Assembly: GCA_963697345.1 (NCBI GenBank)
Contig: CAVONS010000004.1
Location: forward strand, 124,001 to 188,000
Direction of reading: 5' to 3'
DNA from: Prado023 sp963697345
GTDB lineage: Bacteria > Actinomycetota > Actinomycetes > S36-B12 > CAIYMF01
Length of the DNA stretch: 64,000 nucleotides
Numbering within the stretch: position 1 is the stretch's first letter; each line of letters begins with the position of its first letter. Positions 9,276-18,137 of the stretch are shown here, one piece after another. The notes beneath the pieces were generated by a model, which worked only from the letters and a program-made list of their open reading frames with translations, made no database searches and had not been told where the DNA came from. The translations under genes were made by a program, and so were the position numbers.

Positions 9276-10238
9276 TCACCGCCGTGGCGTCCCGCGCGGG
9301 ACGAGGCGGCGCGCCGTGGGCTCGTCGATGACGAGGTCGGTGACAGCGCCAGCGCGCATGGCTGCCAGCAGCGGGCGCAGCTTCGCCTCGCCGGCCACCA
9401 CGCACAACCGGTGGGGGATGCCGGCGAGCTCCTGGGGAGTCGGGCCGGTGGCCCGCTGGTTGATCGCGATGTCCCGGTAGCTGCCGTCCTCACGCAGGAA
9501 GACAGTGCAGACGTCACCGACCACCCCCGCGGCATAGAGCGCACCGAGGTCACTCTCGTCGAGGTAGCCCGCGGAGTACACGTGGGAGGGGACCTGACCC
9601 CCCAGCGCACCCACGCCGAACAGAGCGATGTCGGTCCGGCGCTGCACGTCCAGCACGCGCTGGACGCTGCGTTCGCGCCACATCGCCTCCCTGGTCCCTG
9701 CGAAGTCGAAGAACGCGGGCACCGGGAAGTGGCGGACCTCCGCGTCGAACGCGGATCCGAAGGCCGTGATGATCGTGCTCGCATAGTCCACGCCACTCGT
9801 GACTGTGTTGGCCGCCCCGTTGAGCTGGACGACCGTGCCTCCGCGGGTGGGTTTGTGGCCCAGGGCGCGTGCCACCGCACTCACCGTGGTGCCCCAGGCC
9901 ACGCCGAGCACCATCTCGTCGTCGAACAGGTCCATCAGGAGCCGCGCGGCGACCTTGGCGACCTGGTCCAGGCGCTCGACATCCCTGGCCCCGACCCGGA
10001 CGGGGACGATATGGGCGCGGACCCCGTGGGCAACCCTGAGCTGCTCGGCGAGCCCGGTGGTGGCATCGGGTCCGGGTCGAACGGCGATCTGCACCACGCC
10101 GCTGTCCCTGGCCTGCTTGAGCAGCCGGGAGACTGTCGACCGGGAGGTCCCCAGGCGCCGCGCGATGGCATCCATCTGCTCGTCCTGCAGGTAGTACATG
10201 GTGGCTGCCAGACGCATGGATTCCTCACGTTCGATCAC
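9276..10238 (-). CDS. SorC/DeoR-type sugar-binding transcriptional regulator of glpD
   Basis: The GTG at 10238 is preferred because AAGG lies 8 nt upstream; longer starts would run into the operator. Product of 320 residues. The N-terminal helix-turn-helix (MDAIARRLGTSRSTVSRLLKQ split over two helices) is followed by the SorC effector domain with GVAWGTTVSAVARAL, GVGALGG and LCVVAGEAKLRPLLAAMRAG. Members bind phosphorylated sugars or polyols and usually repress the adjacent operon. Divergent placement from glpD suggests control by glycerol phosphate or a related metabolite. Confidence 0.85.
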   Translation of the reverse strand: MIEREESMRLAATMYYLQDEQMDAIARRLGTSRSTVSRLLKQARDSGVVQIAVRPGPDATTGLAEQLRVAHGVRAHIVPVRVGARDVERLDQVAKVAARLLMDLFDDEMVLGVAWGTTVSAVARALGHKPTRGGTVVQLNGAANTVTSGVDYASTIITAFGSAFDAEVRHFPVPAFFDFAGTREAMWRERSVQRVLDVQRRTDIALFGVGALGGQVPSHVYSAGYLDESDLGALYAAGVVGDVCTVFLREDGSYRDIAINQRATGPTPQELAGIPHRLCVVAGEAKLRPLLAAMRAGAVTDLVIDEPTARRLVPRGTPRR

Positions 10239-10254
10239 GCCAGCCACCTTCCCA

Positions 10255-10279
10255 TGCACGTTCGTGCACCAGTGTTGCA
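10255..10279. promoter_or_regulatory. Operator-like inverted repeats between SorC regulator and glpD
   Basis: TGCACG-TT-CGTGCA (10255-10268) is a near-continuous palindrome. GTGCA and TGCAC half-sites recur 7 bp apart through 10279, giving two overlapping dyads. Placement between divergent regulator and glpD fits a SorC-family operator for both promoters. Confidence 0.6.
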
Positions 10280-10298
10280 CATGCGCTCAGCCGGGTCG

Positions 10299-10347
10299 AT
10301 GATGGAGGTACAGCCGAGCAAGGAGCCCGCATGTTGACCTCCATCAT
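10299..10347 (+). promoter_or_regulatory. Inverted repeat enclosing the glpD ribosome site and start
   Basis: Perfect 11-bp arms ATGATGGAGGT (10299-10309) and ACCTCCATCAT (10337-10347) enclose a 27-nt loop that holds the AAGGAG ribosome site (10319-10324) and the ATG at 10331. The right arm lies in the first codons. In mRNA this would present or occlude the start, a plausible translational control element. Confidence 0.5.
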
Positions 10348-12067
10348 GACCCCCGCGTCCCGCACCGAGGCCCTGGCCCAGATGAGCGATGACGACGGGC
10401 TGGACATCCTCGTCATCGGCGGTGGGGTGACCGGTGCCGGTGTCGCGCTCGAAGCCGCCACCCGTGGGCTGCGCGTGGGCATCGTGGAGGCTCAGGACTG
10501 GTCGAGTGGGACCTCGAGCCGCTCCTCGAAGCTGGTCCACGGCGGCCTGCGCTACCTGCAGATGCTCGACTTCCACCTCGTCCACGAGGCCCTCACGGAG
10601 CGCGACCTGCTCATCAACCAGCTCGCCCCACACCTGGTCAAGCCCGTGGCGTTCCTCTACCCGCTGGAGCACCGGGTCTGGGAGCGCGCCTATGTCGGGG
10701 CTGGGGTGGCGCTGTACGACACCCTGGCGACCGCCACCGGGCGCAAGCGGGCCCTGCCCTTCCACCGGCACCTGTCCCGCAAGGGCATGCTCGCTCGTTT
10801 CCCCGACCTGCGCCACGATGCGGCCGTCGGCGCCCTGCAGTACTGGGACGCCTCGGTCGACGACGCCCGCCTGGTCCTCACGCTGGTCCGCACAGCGGCG
10901 GCCTACGGTGCGCTGGCAGCCGCCCGGACCCAGGTGGTGGAGCTCACGAAGGACGGGACCGGGGTTGTCGACGGTGCGGTCGTCGTGGACCTCGAGACCG
11001 GGGACGAGATCCGGATCCGCGCCAGGGCGGTGATCAACTCGACCGGCGTCTGGACCGAGCAGACCGAGTCGCTGTCGGGCACCGACGGAGGGCTGCGCGT
11101 GCTGGCCTCCAAGGGCATCCACATCGTCGTCCCCCGCGATCGGATCCGGGGCGAGGTCGGGTTGATCCTGCAGACCGAGAAGTCGGTCCTGTTCATCATC
11201 CCGTGGTCCAGGTACTGGCTGATCGGCACGACCGACACGCCCTGGACCCAGGAGCTCCAGCACCCTGTGGCGACCTCGGCGGACATCGACTACGTCCTCG
11301 AGCACGCCAACACGGTCCTCGCCCAGCCGCTGACCCGCGAGGACATCATCGGCACATGGGCCGGCCTGCGCCCCCTGCTCCAGCCCGGCACCAAGGCGGG
11401 CACGTCGTCGGCGAAGATCTCCCGCGAGCACACGACGGCCTCGCCGATCCCGGGGCTCACCGTCATCGCGGGCGGCAAGCTCACCACCTACCGGGTGATG
11501 GCCACCGATGCGGTCGACTTCGCCCTCGGTGACCGGGCCAAGGACCTGCCCTCGATCACCGAGCGGATCCCGCTCGTCGGCGCGGTCGGCCTGGAGGCCC
11601 TGGGGCGACGCGCCACAGTGGTGGCGCGCACCTACGGGTGGAGCGGCCAGATGGTCGACCACCTGCTGCACCGCTACGGTTCCCTGCTCGGCGACCTCGT
11701 GGACGCGATCGCAGCGCGCCCCGACCTGGCCCGCCCACTCGAGCACGCCCCCGCCTACCTGCGTGCCGAGATCGCGTACGCCGCCACCCATGAGGGCGTC
11801 CTGCACCTCGAGGATGTCATGCTGCACCGGACCCGCCTGAACTTCGAGATGCGCGACCGCGGCCTGGCCGCGCTGCCCGAGATCGCCGCCCTGACCGGCG
11901 AGATCCTGGGCTGGAGCCCCGAGCGTGTGACAGCAGAGATCCACAGCTACACCGAGCGGGCCCGGGCGGAGGCCGACGCTGAGCGCGAACCCGACGACAC
12001 CACGGCGGAGTCCGTGCGCCTGCGCACCCCCGACGTCGCCCCGCTGCGCACCCTGGCCCCCGCCTGA
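10331..12067 (+). CDS. glpD: Glycerol-3-phosphate dehydrogenase, FAD-dependent
   Basis: The 578 residues begin with a dinucleotide-binding site (ILVIGGGVTGAGVALEAATR, about 25-44). SSRSSKLVHGGLRYLQ is the GlpD signature. The FAD-oxidoreductase domain runs to about 380 and the all-helical C-terminal domain (TRLNFEMRDRGLAALPEIA) follows. It oxidises glycerol 3-phosphate to dihydroxyacetone phosphate at the membrane and passes electrons to quinone. AAGGAG precedes the ATG by 6 nt. Likely controlled by the divergent SorC-type regulator. Confidence 0.93.
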   Translation: MLTSIMTPASRTEALAQMSDDDGLDILVIGGGVTGAGVALEAATRGLRVGIVEAQDWSSGTSSRSSKLVHGGLRYLQMLDFHLVHEALTERDLLINQLAPHLVKPVAFLYPLEHRVWERAYVGAGVALYDTLATATGRKRALPFHRHLSRKGMLARFPDLRHDAAVGALQYWDASVDDARLVLTLVRTAAAYGALAAARTQVVELTKDGTGVVDGAVVVDLETGDEIRIRARAVINSTGVWTEQTESLSGTDGGLRVLASKGIHIVVPRDRIRGEVGLILQTEKSVLFIIPWSRYWLIGTTDTPWTQELQHPVATSADIDYVLEHANTVLAQPLTREDIIGTWAGLRPLLQPGTKAGTSSAKISREHTTASPIPGLTVIAGGKLTTYRVMATDAVDFALGDRAKDLPSITERIPLVGAVGLEALGRRATVVARTYGWSGQMVDHLLHRYGSLLGDLVDAIAARPDLARPLEHAPAYLRAEIAYAATHEGVLHLEDVMLHRTRLNFEMRDRGLAALPEIAALTGEILGWSPERVTAEIHSYTERARAEADAEREPDDTTAESVRLRTPDVAPLRTLAPA

Positions 12068-12109
12068 GGCGCGGATGCACGGAGCGCGGGCAGGTCCTAG
12101 GCTGCGCGG

Positions 12110-13018
12110 ATGGAATCACGGATTGATTCGTCGCATCTCCGACAGTTCGTGGCGCAGACAGAGCGCAGGGTCTCCCCCAAGGAGGTCGGCAAGCTCTACG
12201 CGCGTGCAGAGATGCTGGCCAAGCTGCCGATGTCCGTGCAGCGCTGGATCGTGGCCCATGCCGGCGGCGACCCCTATGTCGGGTTCGTGGTCGAGCCGTA
12301 CTGCCTGTTCCTGGCCTACGAGATCGACGACCTGGCCGCAGCGCGACGGCAACTGCCCGACCACTACGAGTTGGTCCCGACGACAATGTTCGCCGACGGG
12401 GAGCCGAGGTACTGCAGCATCCTCGGAGCATTCAACGTCCACACCTCAGTGTTCTGGGGCAGTCGCGTCGAGCTGTACCTGATCGCTGAGGACACCCGGA
12501 CGGGCATGCTCTCCTGGATCATCTGTGACTACGAGTCCAACACGATCAACTACGACCCCGGCGAGGGGTTCTCCGGCTCGACCACGAGCCATGCGGTCAT
12601 CACCACGTCCCACGCCGGTGACGTCCTCGTGGATGTGAAGAGCCACGAGCGTGCCAACCACCTCAAGGTGTCGGCCGCCCTGCCGGAGGCGCCCATGCGC
12701 CCGCTCGACGCACGGCTCTGGATCGACGGGAACCTCTCGGTCGACTACGGCGGGCGACTGAGGGATCCCGACTCGGTCCCGTTCGGACTGATCTTCGACC
12801 CGGGCGAGATGGCGCAGGCACTGCACATCCCACTCGAGGCCGTCGACGTCGAGCAGAACACGTTCGGTGCCGGGTTCCTGGGCTCCGCGCCCGTCGAGGT
12901 CGCCTGCTTCCCGTACGCCCAGCACTTCCTGACCACCAGCTACCCGCGGGCCAGCCCGATCCATGACCAGGAAGCACTGGAGGAGGCAGTCCGCGTCGTC
13001 GCCATGGAGACGGACTAG
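12110..13018 (+). CDS. Conserved protein of unknown function, beta-rich
   Basis: I do not recognise this 302-residue protein. It has no signal peptide or membrane span. The central part (LPDHYELVPTTMFADGEPRY, then AFNVHTSVFWGSRVELYL) is reminiscent of acetoacetate-decarboxylase-fold proteins, but no catalytic Lys context is clear. It ends 11 bp from the convergent GT-B-like gene. The start is weakly supported, lacking a strong ribosome site. Confidence 0.55.
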   Translation: MESRIDSSHLRQFVAQTERRVSPKEVGKLYARAEMLAKLPMSVQRWIVAHAGGDPYVGFVVEPYCLFLAYEIDDLAAARRQLPDHYELVPTTMFADGEPRYCSILGAFNVHTSVFWGSRVELYLIAEDTRTGMLSWIICDYESNTINYDPGEGFSGSTTSHAVITTSHAGDVLVDVKSHERANHLKVSAALPEAPMRPLDARLWIDGNLSVDYGGRLRDPDSVPFGLIFDPGEMAQALHIPLEAVDVEQNTFGAGFLGSAPVEVACFPYAQHFLTTSYPRASPIHDQEALEEAVRVVAMETD

Positions 13019-13029
13019 GACGACGTCGG

Positions 13030-14571
13030 TCAGCCTCGATCGACCGTGCCGTCCAGGCGCCGTTCCCAGGTGCCGCCGGTCGCCAGCGCCACGCACTTGT
13101 AGGCGCCGTCATAGATCCCGATCTGCTTGTTCTTCACGATGCAGTCGCAGAACATCTCGAGCAGGTCGTCCTCCTGGGTGATCAGGTCGATGGCCTGCAG
13201 CGTCCGCGGGATCGTCCGGGTCTCGATCGTGCCGTCGCCGAGTTCGGCGCTGCGGATCGCACCCCACGCCTCATGGGCGCCGACGCGGGCGTTGAAGATC
13301 TTCGGGATCGGGTAGAACGCCAGCTCCGAGGGCTTGGTGATCAGCACGTCGCTGACCCGCATCAGGTAGTTGGTGGCGTAGACGCCGTGGAACGTGTTGT
13401 CGAAGATGAACACGTGCAGGCCGTGCGCCTGGCCCTCGCGGATCTCATCGGCGAAGTCCCTGGCCTCGTCCCACGTGCGGTGGGTCGTGACCGAGGCCGC
13501 GGCCGGACCGAGCTCGGCCTTGAGCCAGTCCCAGTTGTCGGCATGGTCGCCGAGGTTGACGAACAGGGTCAACTCGTCGCGCTCGATCATCGGACGGCAA
13601 TGGTCGATGATCGCCTTGAAGAGCTCCCGCTGGGCACCGGCGCCACCCATCGTGAGGATGAACCGGCGCGGCTCCCCGGTGCGCATGCGGGTCAGGCGCG
13701 CGGCGCAGTCGACCTCGACGTTCTCGACCAGCTCATGGTCGACGTGGTGCCCGACGTACTTGATCGCATCCGACGGGGTGGGCTTGAGGATCCTGTCGTC
13801 CTCGTCGAACTGGTTCATGATCCGGAACCCGTAGTAGCCCGACGGTGACTGCACGGCGTGGGTCGCGCCCTCGGTCAGCTGGAAGGCCATCGGCCAGTTG
13901 TCGAACATCATGTCCACGACGTTGGTCATGCCGCCTGCGACCGCACCCATGCAGTTCCACATGTGGGCGGTGAGGATCGGCATGTCCTGGGGCAGGGCGT
14001 GGTGCAGGTTCGCGAACAGCTCGCTCTTGCGGTAGTCGCGTGCGTTCGCCTTGAGGAAGCGCCACGGCCAGCCCATCGCCTGGTTGTTGAGCAGCCAGTT
14101 CAGGCCCGGCAGGGTCTTGTCCCCGGAGGTGACCGACTCCCAGACGTACTTGTCGAAGACCCCACTGCGCTGTGACACCCGCGAGTACTTGCTGTAGTTC
14201 GTGTTCCACCAGTTGATCGAGTCCTGCGTGATGCCGGGGATCGCCAGGAGGTCCAGCCAGTACGGCGTGCGGCCCATCGACCGGGCCGCCGATGCCCCGG
14301 CCATCGCGATCCGGTAGTGCCCGTAGCCCATTCGGATCGTCGAGATCACGATGCCGGTCTCGAGGTCGATCGGGTCGCCCTCTGCGTCGCGTCGGATGTC
14401 ACGGATCCCGAGCACGTCCCCGAGCTGCGGGTTGTCGTGGACGCTGAGCTCGTAGGTCTCGTTGGGGTCGTAGTCGAACTTGTCGACGAACATCTTCTGC
14501 CACGCCAGCGCCTTGCGGTCCTGGTCGGGCGTGATCGTGTTGCCGTACAGGGAGAAGCGCTTCGGGTCCAT
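13030..14571 (-). CDS. GT-B-like protein of unknown function
   Basis: Product of 513 residues beginning MDPKRFSLYGNTITPDQDRK. Two features suggest a GT-B glycosyltransferase-like fold. One is the N-terminal ISTIRMGYGHYRIAMAGASA, similar to the GxGH loop of MurG/MGDG synthases (about 95-115). The other is the C-terminal FILTMGGAGAQRELF and SDVLITKPSELAFYP, typical of the nucleotide-sugar half. No signal peptide or membrane span is seen, and donor and acceptor are unknown. The gene reads in the same direction as galK and ends tail to tail with the 12110 gene. Confidence 0.6.
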   Translation of the reverse strand: MDPKRFSLYGNTITPDQDRKALAWQKMFVDKFDYDPNETYELSVHDNPQLGDVLGIRDIRRDAEGDPIDLETGIVISTIRMGYGHYRIAMAGASAARSMGRTPYWLDLLAIPGITQDSINWWNTNYSKYSRVSQRSGVFDKYVWESVTSGDKTLPGLNWLLNNQAMGWPWRFLKANARDYRKSELFANLHHALPQDMPILTAHMWNCMGAVAGGMTNVVDMMFDNWPMAFQLTEGATHAVQSPSGYYGFRIMNQFDEDDRILKPTPSDAIKYVGHHVDHELVENVEVDCAARLTRMRTGEPRRFILTMGGAGAQRELFKAIIDHCRPMIERDELTLFVNLGDHADNWDWLKAELGPAAASVTTHRTWDEARDFADEIREGQAHGLHVFIFDNTFHGVYATNYLMRVSDVLITKPSELAFYPIPKIFNARVGAHEAWGAIRSAELGDGTIETRTIPRTLQAIDLITQEDDLLEMFCDCIVKNKQIGIYDGAYKCVALATGGTWERRLDGTVDRG

Positions 14572-14660
14572 GGGGTCTCCTGGTTCTGGATGGGTTCAGT
14601 CGGGTGCGACCGGTCCTCGCCCGGTCCGCGCTCGTGGTTCGGTTCCAGCTCGACGTGACA

Positions 14661-15857
14661 TCACTGCACCCGCCCACCGGCCGGCCCGGGCACCGCGACG
14701 AGGATGCCCGGCTCGCGCCAGCCCCTGTCCCGGAAGGCCTCGGCCACAGAGCGGGCGACGGCATCAGCCGATTCGACCTCGACGAGAGCGATGGCCGACC
14801 CACCGAAACCACCACCGGTCATGCGCGCGCCCAGGGCACCAGCCGCCCGCGCCGCCGCGACCGCGACATCCAGCTCGTCGCAGCTGACCTCGTAGTCGAT
14901 CCGCAAGGACTCGTGCGAGGCGTCCATCAGGGGGCCGACGGCGCCGATCCGATCCTCGCGCACGAGATCAGCGAACTGCTCGACACGGGCGATCTCGGTC
15001 ACGACATGCCGGACACGCATCTGCTCGACGGGGTCGGGCAGCTCCCCCAGCGCCGCATCGAGGTCGGTGACCTCACGCAGCGTGTCCACCCCGAGCCGCG
15101 CCGCGGCGGCGTGGCAGGCAGCACGGCGGGCGGCGTACTGGCCATCCACCAGCGTGTGCTCGGCCCGGGTGTCGATCACGAGCAGTTCGAGGCCCGCCTC
15201 GGCCAGGTGGAAGGGCACCTGGGCGACGCTGTTGTCGAGGGTGTCCAGCAGCAGGGCATGCCCGGCTGTGGCCCGCAGGGACGCGGCCTGGTCCATGCCG
15301 CCCGTGGGTGCGCCGGCCACCTCGTTCTCGGCCCGCACACACGTGGCCGCCAGTCGCGCCCGGCCGGGGTCGCCCGCGGCGGCAAGGCCCAGGTCGAAGA
15401 GCTCATCGAGGGCCAGGGCGACAGCGCACTCGATGGCCGCCGAGGAGGAGAGGCCTGCCCCGAGCGGGACGCAGGAGTCAATCGCCGCGTCGAACCCACC
15501 GAGCGTGTGGCCGTCCTGGGCCAGGGCCCACGCCGGACCACCGGCGTAGGCCACCCACGAGCTGACCTGCCCGGGCGCGATCCCGGCCAGGCTACCGGTC
15601 CAGACCTCACCCGGCGCCAGGGAGGACACCAGCCGGACAACATGGTCGTCCCGGCGGCGGACAGCGGCGAAGGTGCGGTGCGGAAGTGCCATCGGCAGGC
15701 ACAACCCGCCGTTGTAGTCCACGTGCTCGCCGATGAGGTTCACCCGGCCTGGCGACGCCCAGACACCGGCCGGATCGCGGTCGTACGTGGACGTGAAGAG
15801 GTCGCTGGCCCTGCGCGCACCCTCCGAGTCGCTCCATGCGGGCGATGGTGTGGTCAT
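14661..15857 (-). CDS. galK: Galactokinase
   Basis: The 398 residues carry all GHMP-kinase signatures: SPGRVNLIGEHVDYNGG near the N-terminus (galactose-binding), the ATP loop VPLGAGLSSSAAIE, and GARMTGGGFGGSAIALVE near the C-terminus. It phosphorylates galactose to galactose 1-phosphate, the first Leloir step. AAGGAG precedes the ATG. The gene follows the alpha-galactosidase gene by 63 bp on the same strand, so galactose released from imported alpha-galactosides feeds straight into it. galT and galE are not in the window. Confidence 0.93.
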   Translation of the reverse strand: MTTPSPAWSDSEGARRASDLFTSTYDRDPAGVWASPGRVNLIGEHVDYNGGLCLPMALPHRTFAAVRRRDDHVVRLVSSLAPGEVWTGSLAGIAPGQVSSWVAYAGGPAWALAQDGHTLGGFDAAIDSCVPLGAGLSSSAAIECAVALALDELFDLGLAAAGDPGRARLAATCVRAENEVAGAPTGGMDQAASLRATAGHALLLDTLDNSVAQVPFHLAEAGLELLVIDTRAEHTLVDGQYAARRAACHAAAARLGVDTLREVTDLDAALGELPDPVEQMRVRHVVTEIARVEQFADLVREDRIGAVGPLMDASHESLRIDYEVSCDELDVAVAAARAAGALGARMTGGGFGGSAIALVEVESADAVARSVAEAFRDRGWREPGILVAVPGPAGGRVQ

Positions 15858-15920
15858 CGCTGCTCCTTGTCGGCACTCACAGCAGGCACCGCCGGCAGCG
15901 CGCCGCCCTGTGCGGATTCA

Positions 15921-18137
15921 TCATTCACCGGGGACCACCTCCGTGGCCCGCAGGAGGACGAGTTGGTCCACCCCGAGCAACGGAGCCTGGATCCCCACCT
16001 CGGCCAGCACCCGGCCGGTCAGGGTCACGCCGCTGGGTGCCCAACCCGGGCGCCCGGTGCCGAACGCGCCCGCCCCGGAGTCCAGGCTCCCGCGCGCGGC
16101 CGCATCCCCCGGCGCCTGAGCACTCACCACGTAGTGCCGGTCGGGGTCCAACCCCGGAAGTGGGACCCGGCCAGGAGGCCAGGTCAGGGTGTGCTCCAGG
16201 GCAGCCAACCTGTAGAGCGCGTCTGACTTGTCCTGCGCCACCACGCCCTCCAGGCTCAGTGCGGGGTTGGCCAGATCCGCATGCACCACCTCGCCGGTGT
16301 GGAGCAGCCCGCGCATCTCCTTGTGGAAGGCGATCCACTCGGCCAGTTCGGCCAGCTCGGGCGCCGACGCCTCGGTGAGGTCCCATTCGACACCCATGTG
16401 GCCCCAGATGGCTGCCCCGGCGCGGAAGGACAGGTCGTGGACGCGCCGCGTCGTGTGATCGCTGCCGGACCCCACGTGCGTCCCCATCAGTTCCGGGGGC
16501 AGGGTCAGACCCGTCCATCGGACGATCCGCTGCCGTTCATGGGCGTCGATGCAGTCAGACACCCACACGCGGTCGGCGTGCTCCATGATGCCCAGGTCCA
16601 TCCGACCGCCGCCCGCGCTGCAGGACTCGATCTCCAGGCCGGGATGCCGGGACTTCAACTCGTCCATCAACCGGTAGACGGCCAGGGTCTGCACGTGCAC
16701 CCCGGGTGTGCCCGCCGGCCAGTGCCCCGCGTCCACGAGTGCGCGGTTGTGGTCCCACTTGATGTAGGCGATCCGGTACTCGGCGATCAGCGACGACATC
16801 CGCTCCAGCACGTGGGCGTAGGCCTCTGGATGGCCCAGGTCCAGGACGTGCTGGTTCCGCGAGGCAATCCCGGGGCCGTGCTCGGTCTGGAACAACCAGT
16901 CAGGACGTGCGCGTGCGAGGTCGGAGTCGAGGTTGATCATCTCCGGCTCGAACCACAGGCCGAACTCCATGCCCAGCTCGTGGACACGTTCGACCAGCGG
17001 GTGCAGCCCCTCGGGCCATATCCCCTCGTCGGCGTACCAGTCCCCCAGCCCGGCTCGGTCGTTCCTTCGGTTCCTGAACCACCCGTCATCCAGGACGTAG
17101 CGCTCGACGCCCAACGCCGCCGCGCGGTCCGCCAGGGCAGTCAGCTTGGCGAGGTCGTGGTCGAAGTAGACGGCCTCCCAGACGTTGAGCAGCACCGGCC
17201 TCGGCCGGCGCGGATGCTGGGGACGGGCGCGCAGGTACCGATGGAAGCGGTGTGCGAACTCGTCGAGCCCGTCACCCCACGAGCCCAGCAACCAGGGTGC
17301 GCTGTACTGCTGGCCGGGCTCAAGGCGGACCTCGCCCGGCAGGAGGAGCTCACCCCCGCGCAACAGCCGCCAACCCGTCGGGGAGTGCTCTGCTGAGAGC
17401 ACCTGGTTTCCGCTGTACGCCAGGTGCACACCCCACACACGGCCCGCGCGGAACCCGAATCCCGGCCTGCCCGCGCACAGCACCGTCGCCGAGTCATGTC
17501 CCGGGCGACCTCCCCAGGCCTCCCGGACCCACTGCCCCATGTCGAACGGCCTGCGCTGCGGGGTGCGCTCATGGGTGAACCGGCCGGTCATGTCGAGCAG
17601 CTCCGAGGCCTCGGCCGGCACTGGCAGGGCCGGTTCCAGGTGTCGGACCTCGTAGGCCTGCGAACCGAGGTTGCGCACTCCGGCGCTCAGGCGGACCAAC
17701 CCGCCGGCGAGCACCTGAAGCTCCACCGTCACCTCGAGCTCACTGGCAGTGTCCCGGCCCACGGACCGCACGCGTACGGCCCCGTCGGGCCCGTCAGCCC
17801 ACTGAGGTGCGCCGGCCTCGTGGACCGTGTGCGTCACCGAGTCGAAGGCGACCGACCACGCGCGCCCCTGCCGGCTGCCCAGCAGGCCCGGACGGCCGGG
17901 CCATCCGGACGAGTGCTGTGGGAGCACGGCCACAGCCTCCTGTGCCGAGATGGGACTGTCCAGGGACGGCATGCCCAGGGCGGGCAGGATCGCCGCCAGC
18001 GCAGCGTCGGACAGATCACCCAGGTCTGGACCCCAGTGCAGGACGCAGGGCAGGGTCTCGGCGTCGAGGCGGAGGACGACGCTGGTCCCACCCCGGCGCA
18101 GGTGCAGCAGGGAGATCGTTCCTGACTCGCTGGCCAT
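15921..18137 (-). CDS. Alpha-galactosidase, glycoside hydrolase family 36
   Basis: The ATG at 18137 gives 738 residues. The upstream permease stop overlaps this start as TGATG, fixing the start and implying coupled translation. A beta-sandwich N-terminal domain precedes the catalytic barrel with LDDGWF, GLWFEPEM, the nucleophile in YIKWDHNR (D462), ESCSAGGGRMD and the acid/base in WVSDCIDAHE (D528). The 66-residue spacing matches known GH36 enzymes. There is no signal peptide, so it acts in the cytoplasm on sugars such as melibiose or raffinose brought in by the linked transporter. Confidence 0.92.
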   Translation of the reverse strand: MASESGTISLLHLRRGGTSVVLRLDAETLPCVLHWGPDLGDLSDAALAAILPALGMPSLDSPISAQEAVAVLPQHSSGWPGRPGLLGSRQGRAWSVAFDSVTHTVHEAGAPQWADGPDGAVRVRSVGRDTASELEVTVELQVLAGGLVRLSAGVRNLGSQAYEVRHLEPALPVPAEASELLDMTGRFTHERTPQRRPFDMGQWVREAWGGRPGHDSATVLCAGRPGFGFRAGRVWGVHLAYSGNQVLSAEHSPTGWRLLRGGELLLPGEVRLEPGQQYSAPWLLGSWGDGLDEFAHRFHRYLRARPQHPRRPRPVLLNVWEAVYFDHDLAKLTALADRAAALGVERYVLDDGWFRNRRNDRAGLGDWYADEGIWPEGLHPLVERVHELGMEFGLWFEPEMINLDSDLARARPDWLFQTEHGPGIASRNQHVLDLGHPEAYAHVLERMSSLIAEYRIAYIKWDHNRALVDAGHWPAGTPGVHVQTLAVYRLMDELKSRHPGLEIESCSAGGGRMDLGIMEHADRVWVSDCIDAHERQRIVRWTGLTLPPELMGTHVGSGSDHTTRRVHDLSFRAGAAIWGHMGVEWDLTEASAPELAELAEWIAFHKEMRGLLHTGEVVHADLANPALSLEGVVAQDKSDALYRLAALEHTLTWPPGRVPLPGLDPDRHYVVSAQAPGDAAARGSLDSGAGAFGTGRPGWAPSGVTLTGRVLAEVGIQAPLLGVDQLVLLRATEVVPGE

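Noticed and set aside
9267..10337. Long plus-strand ORF opposite the SorC regulator
   Set aside because: It is the antisense shadow of the regulator gene in GC-rich DNA: no motifs, no ribosome site.
10235..11944. Long minus-strand ORF opposite glpD
   Set aside because: Composition is typical of an antisense shadow and the plus strand encodes an unmistakable GlpD.
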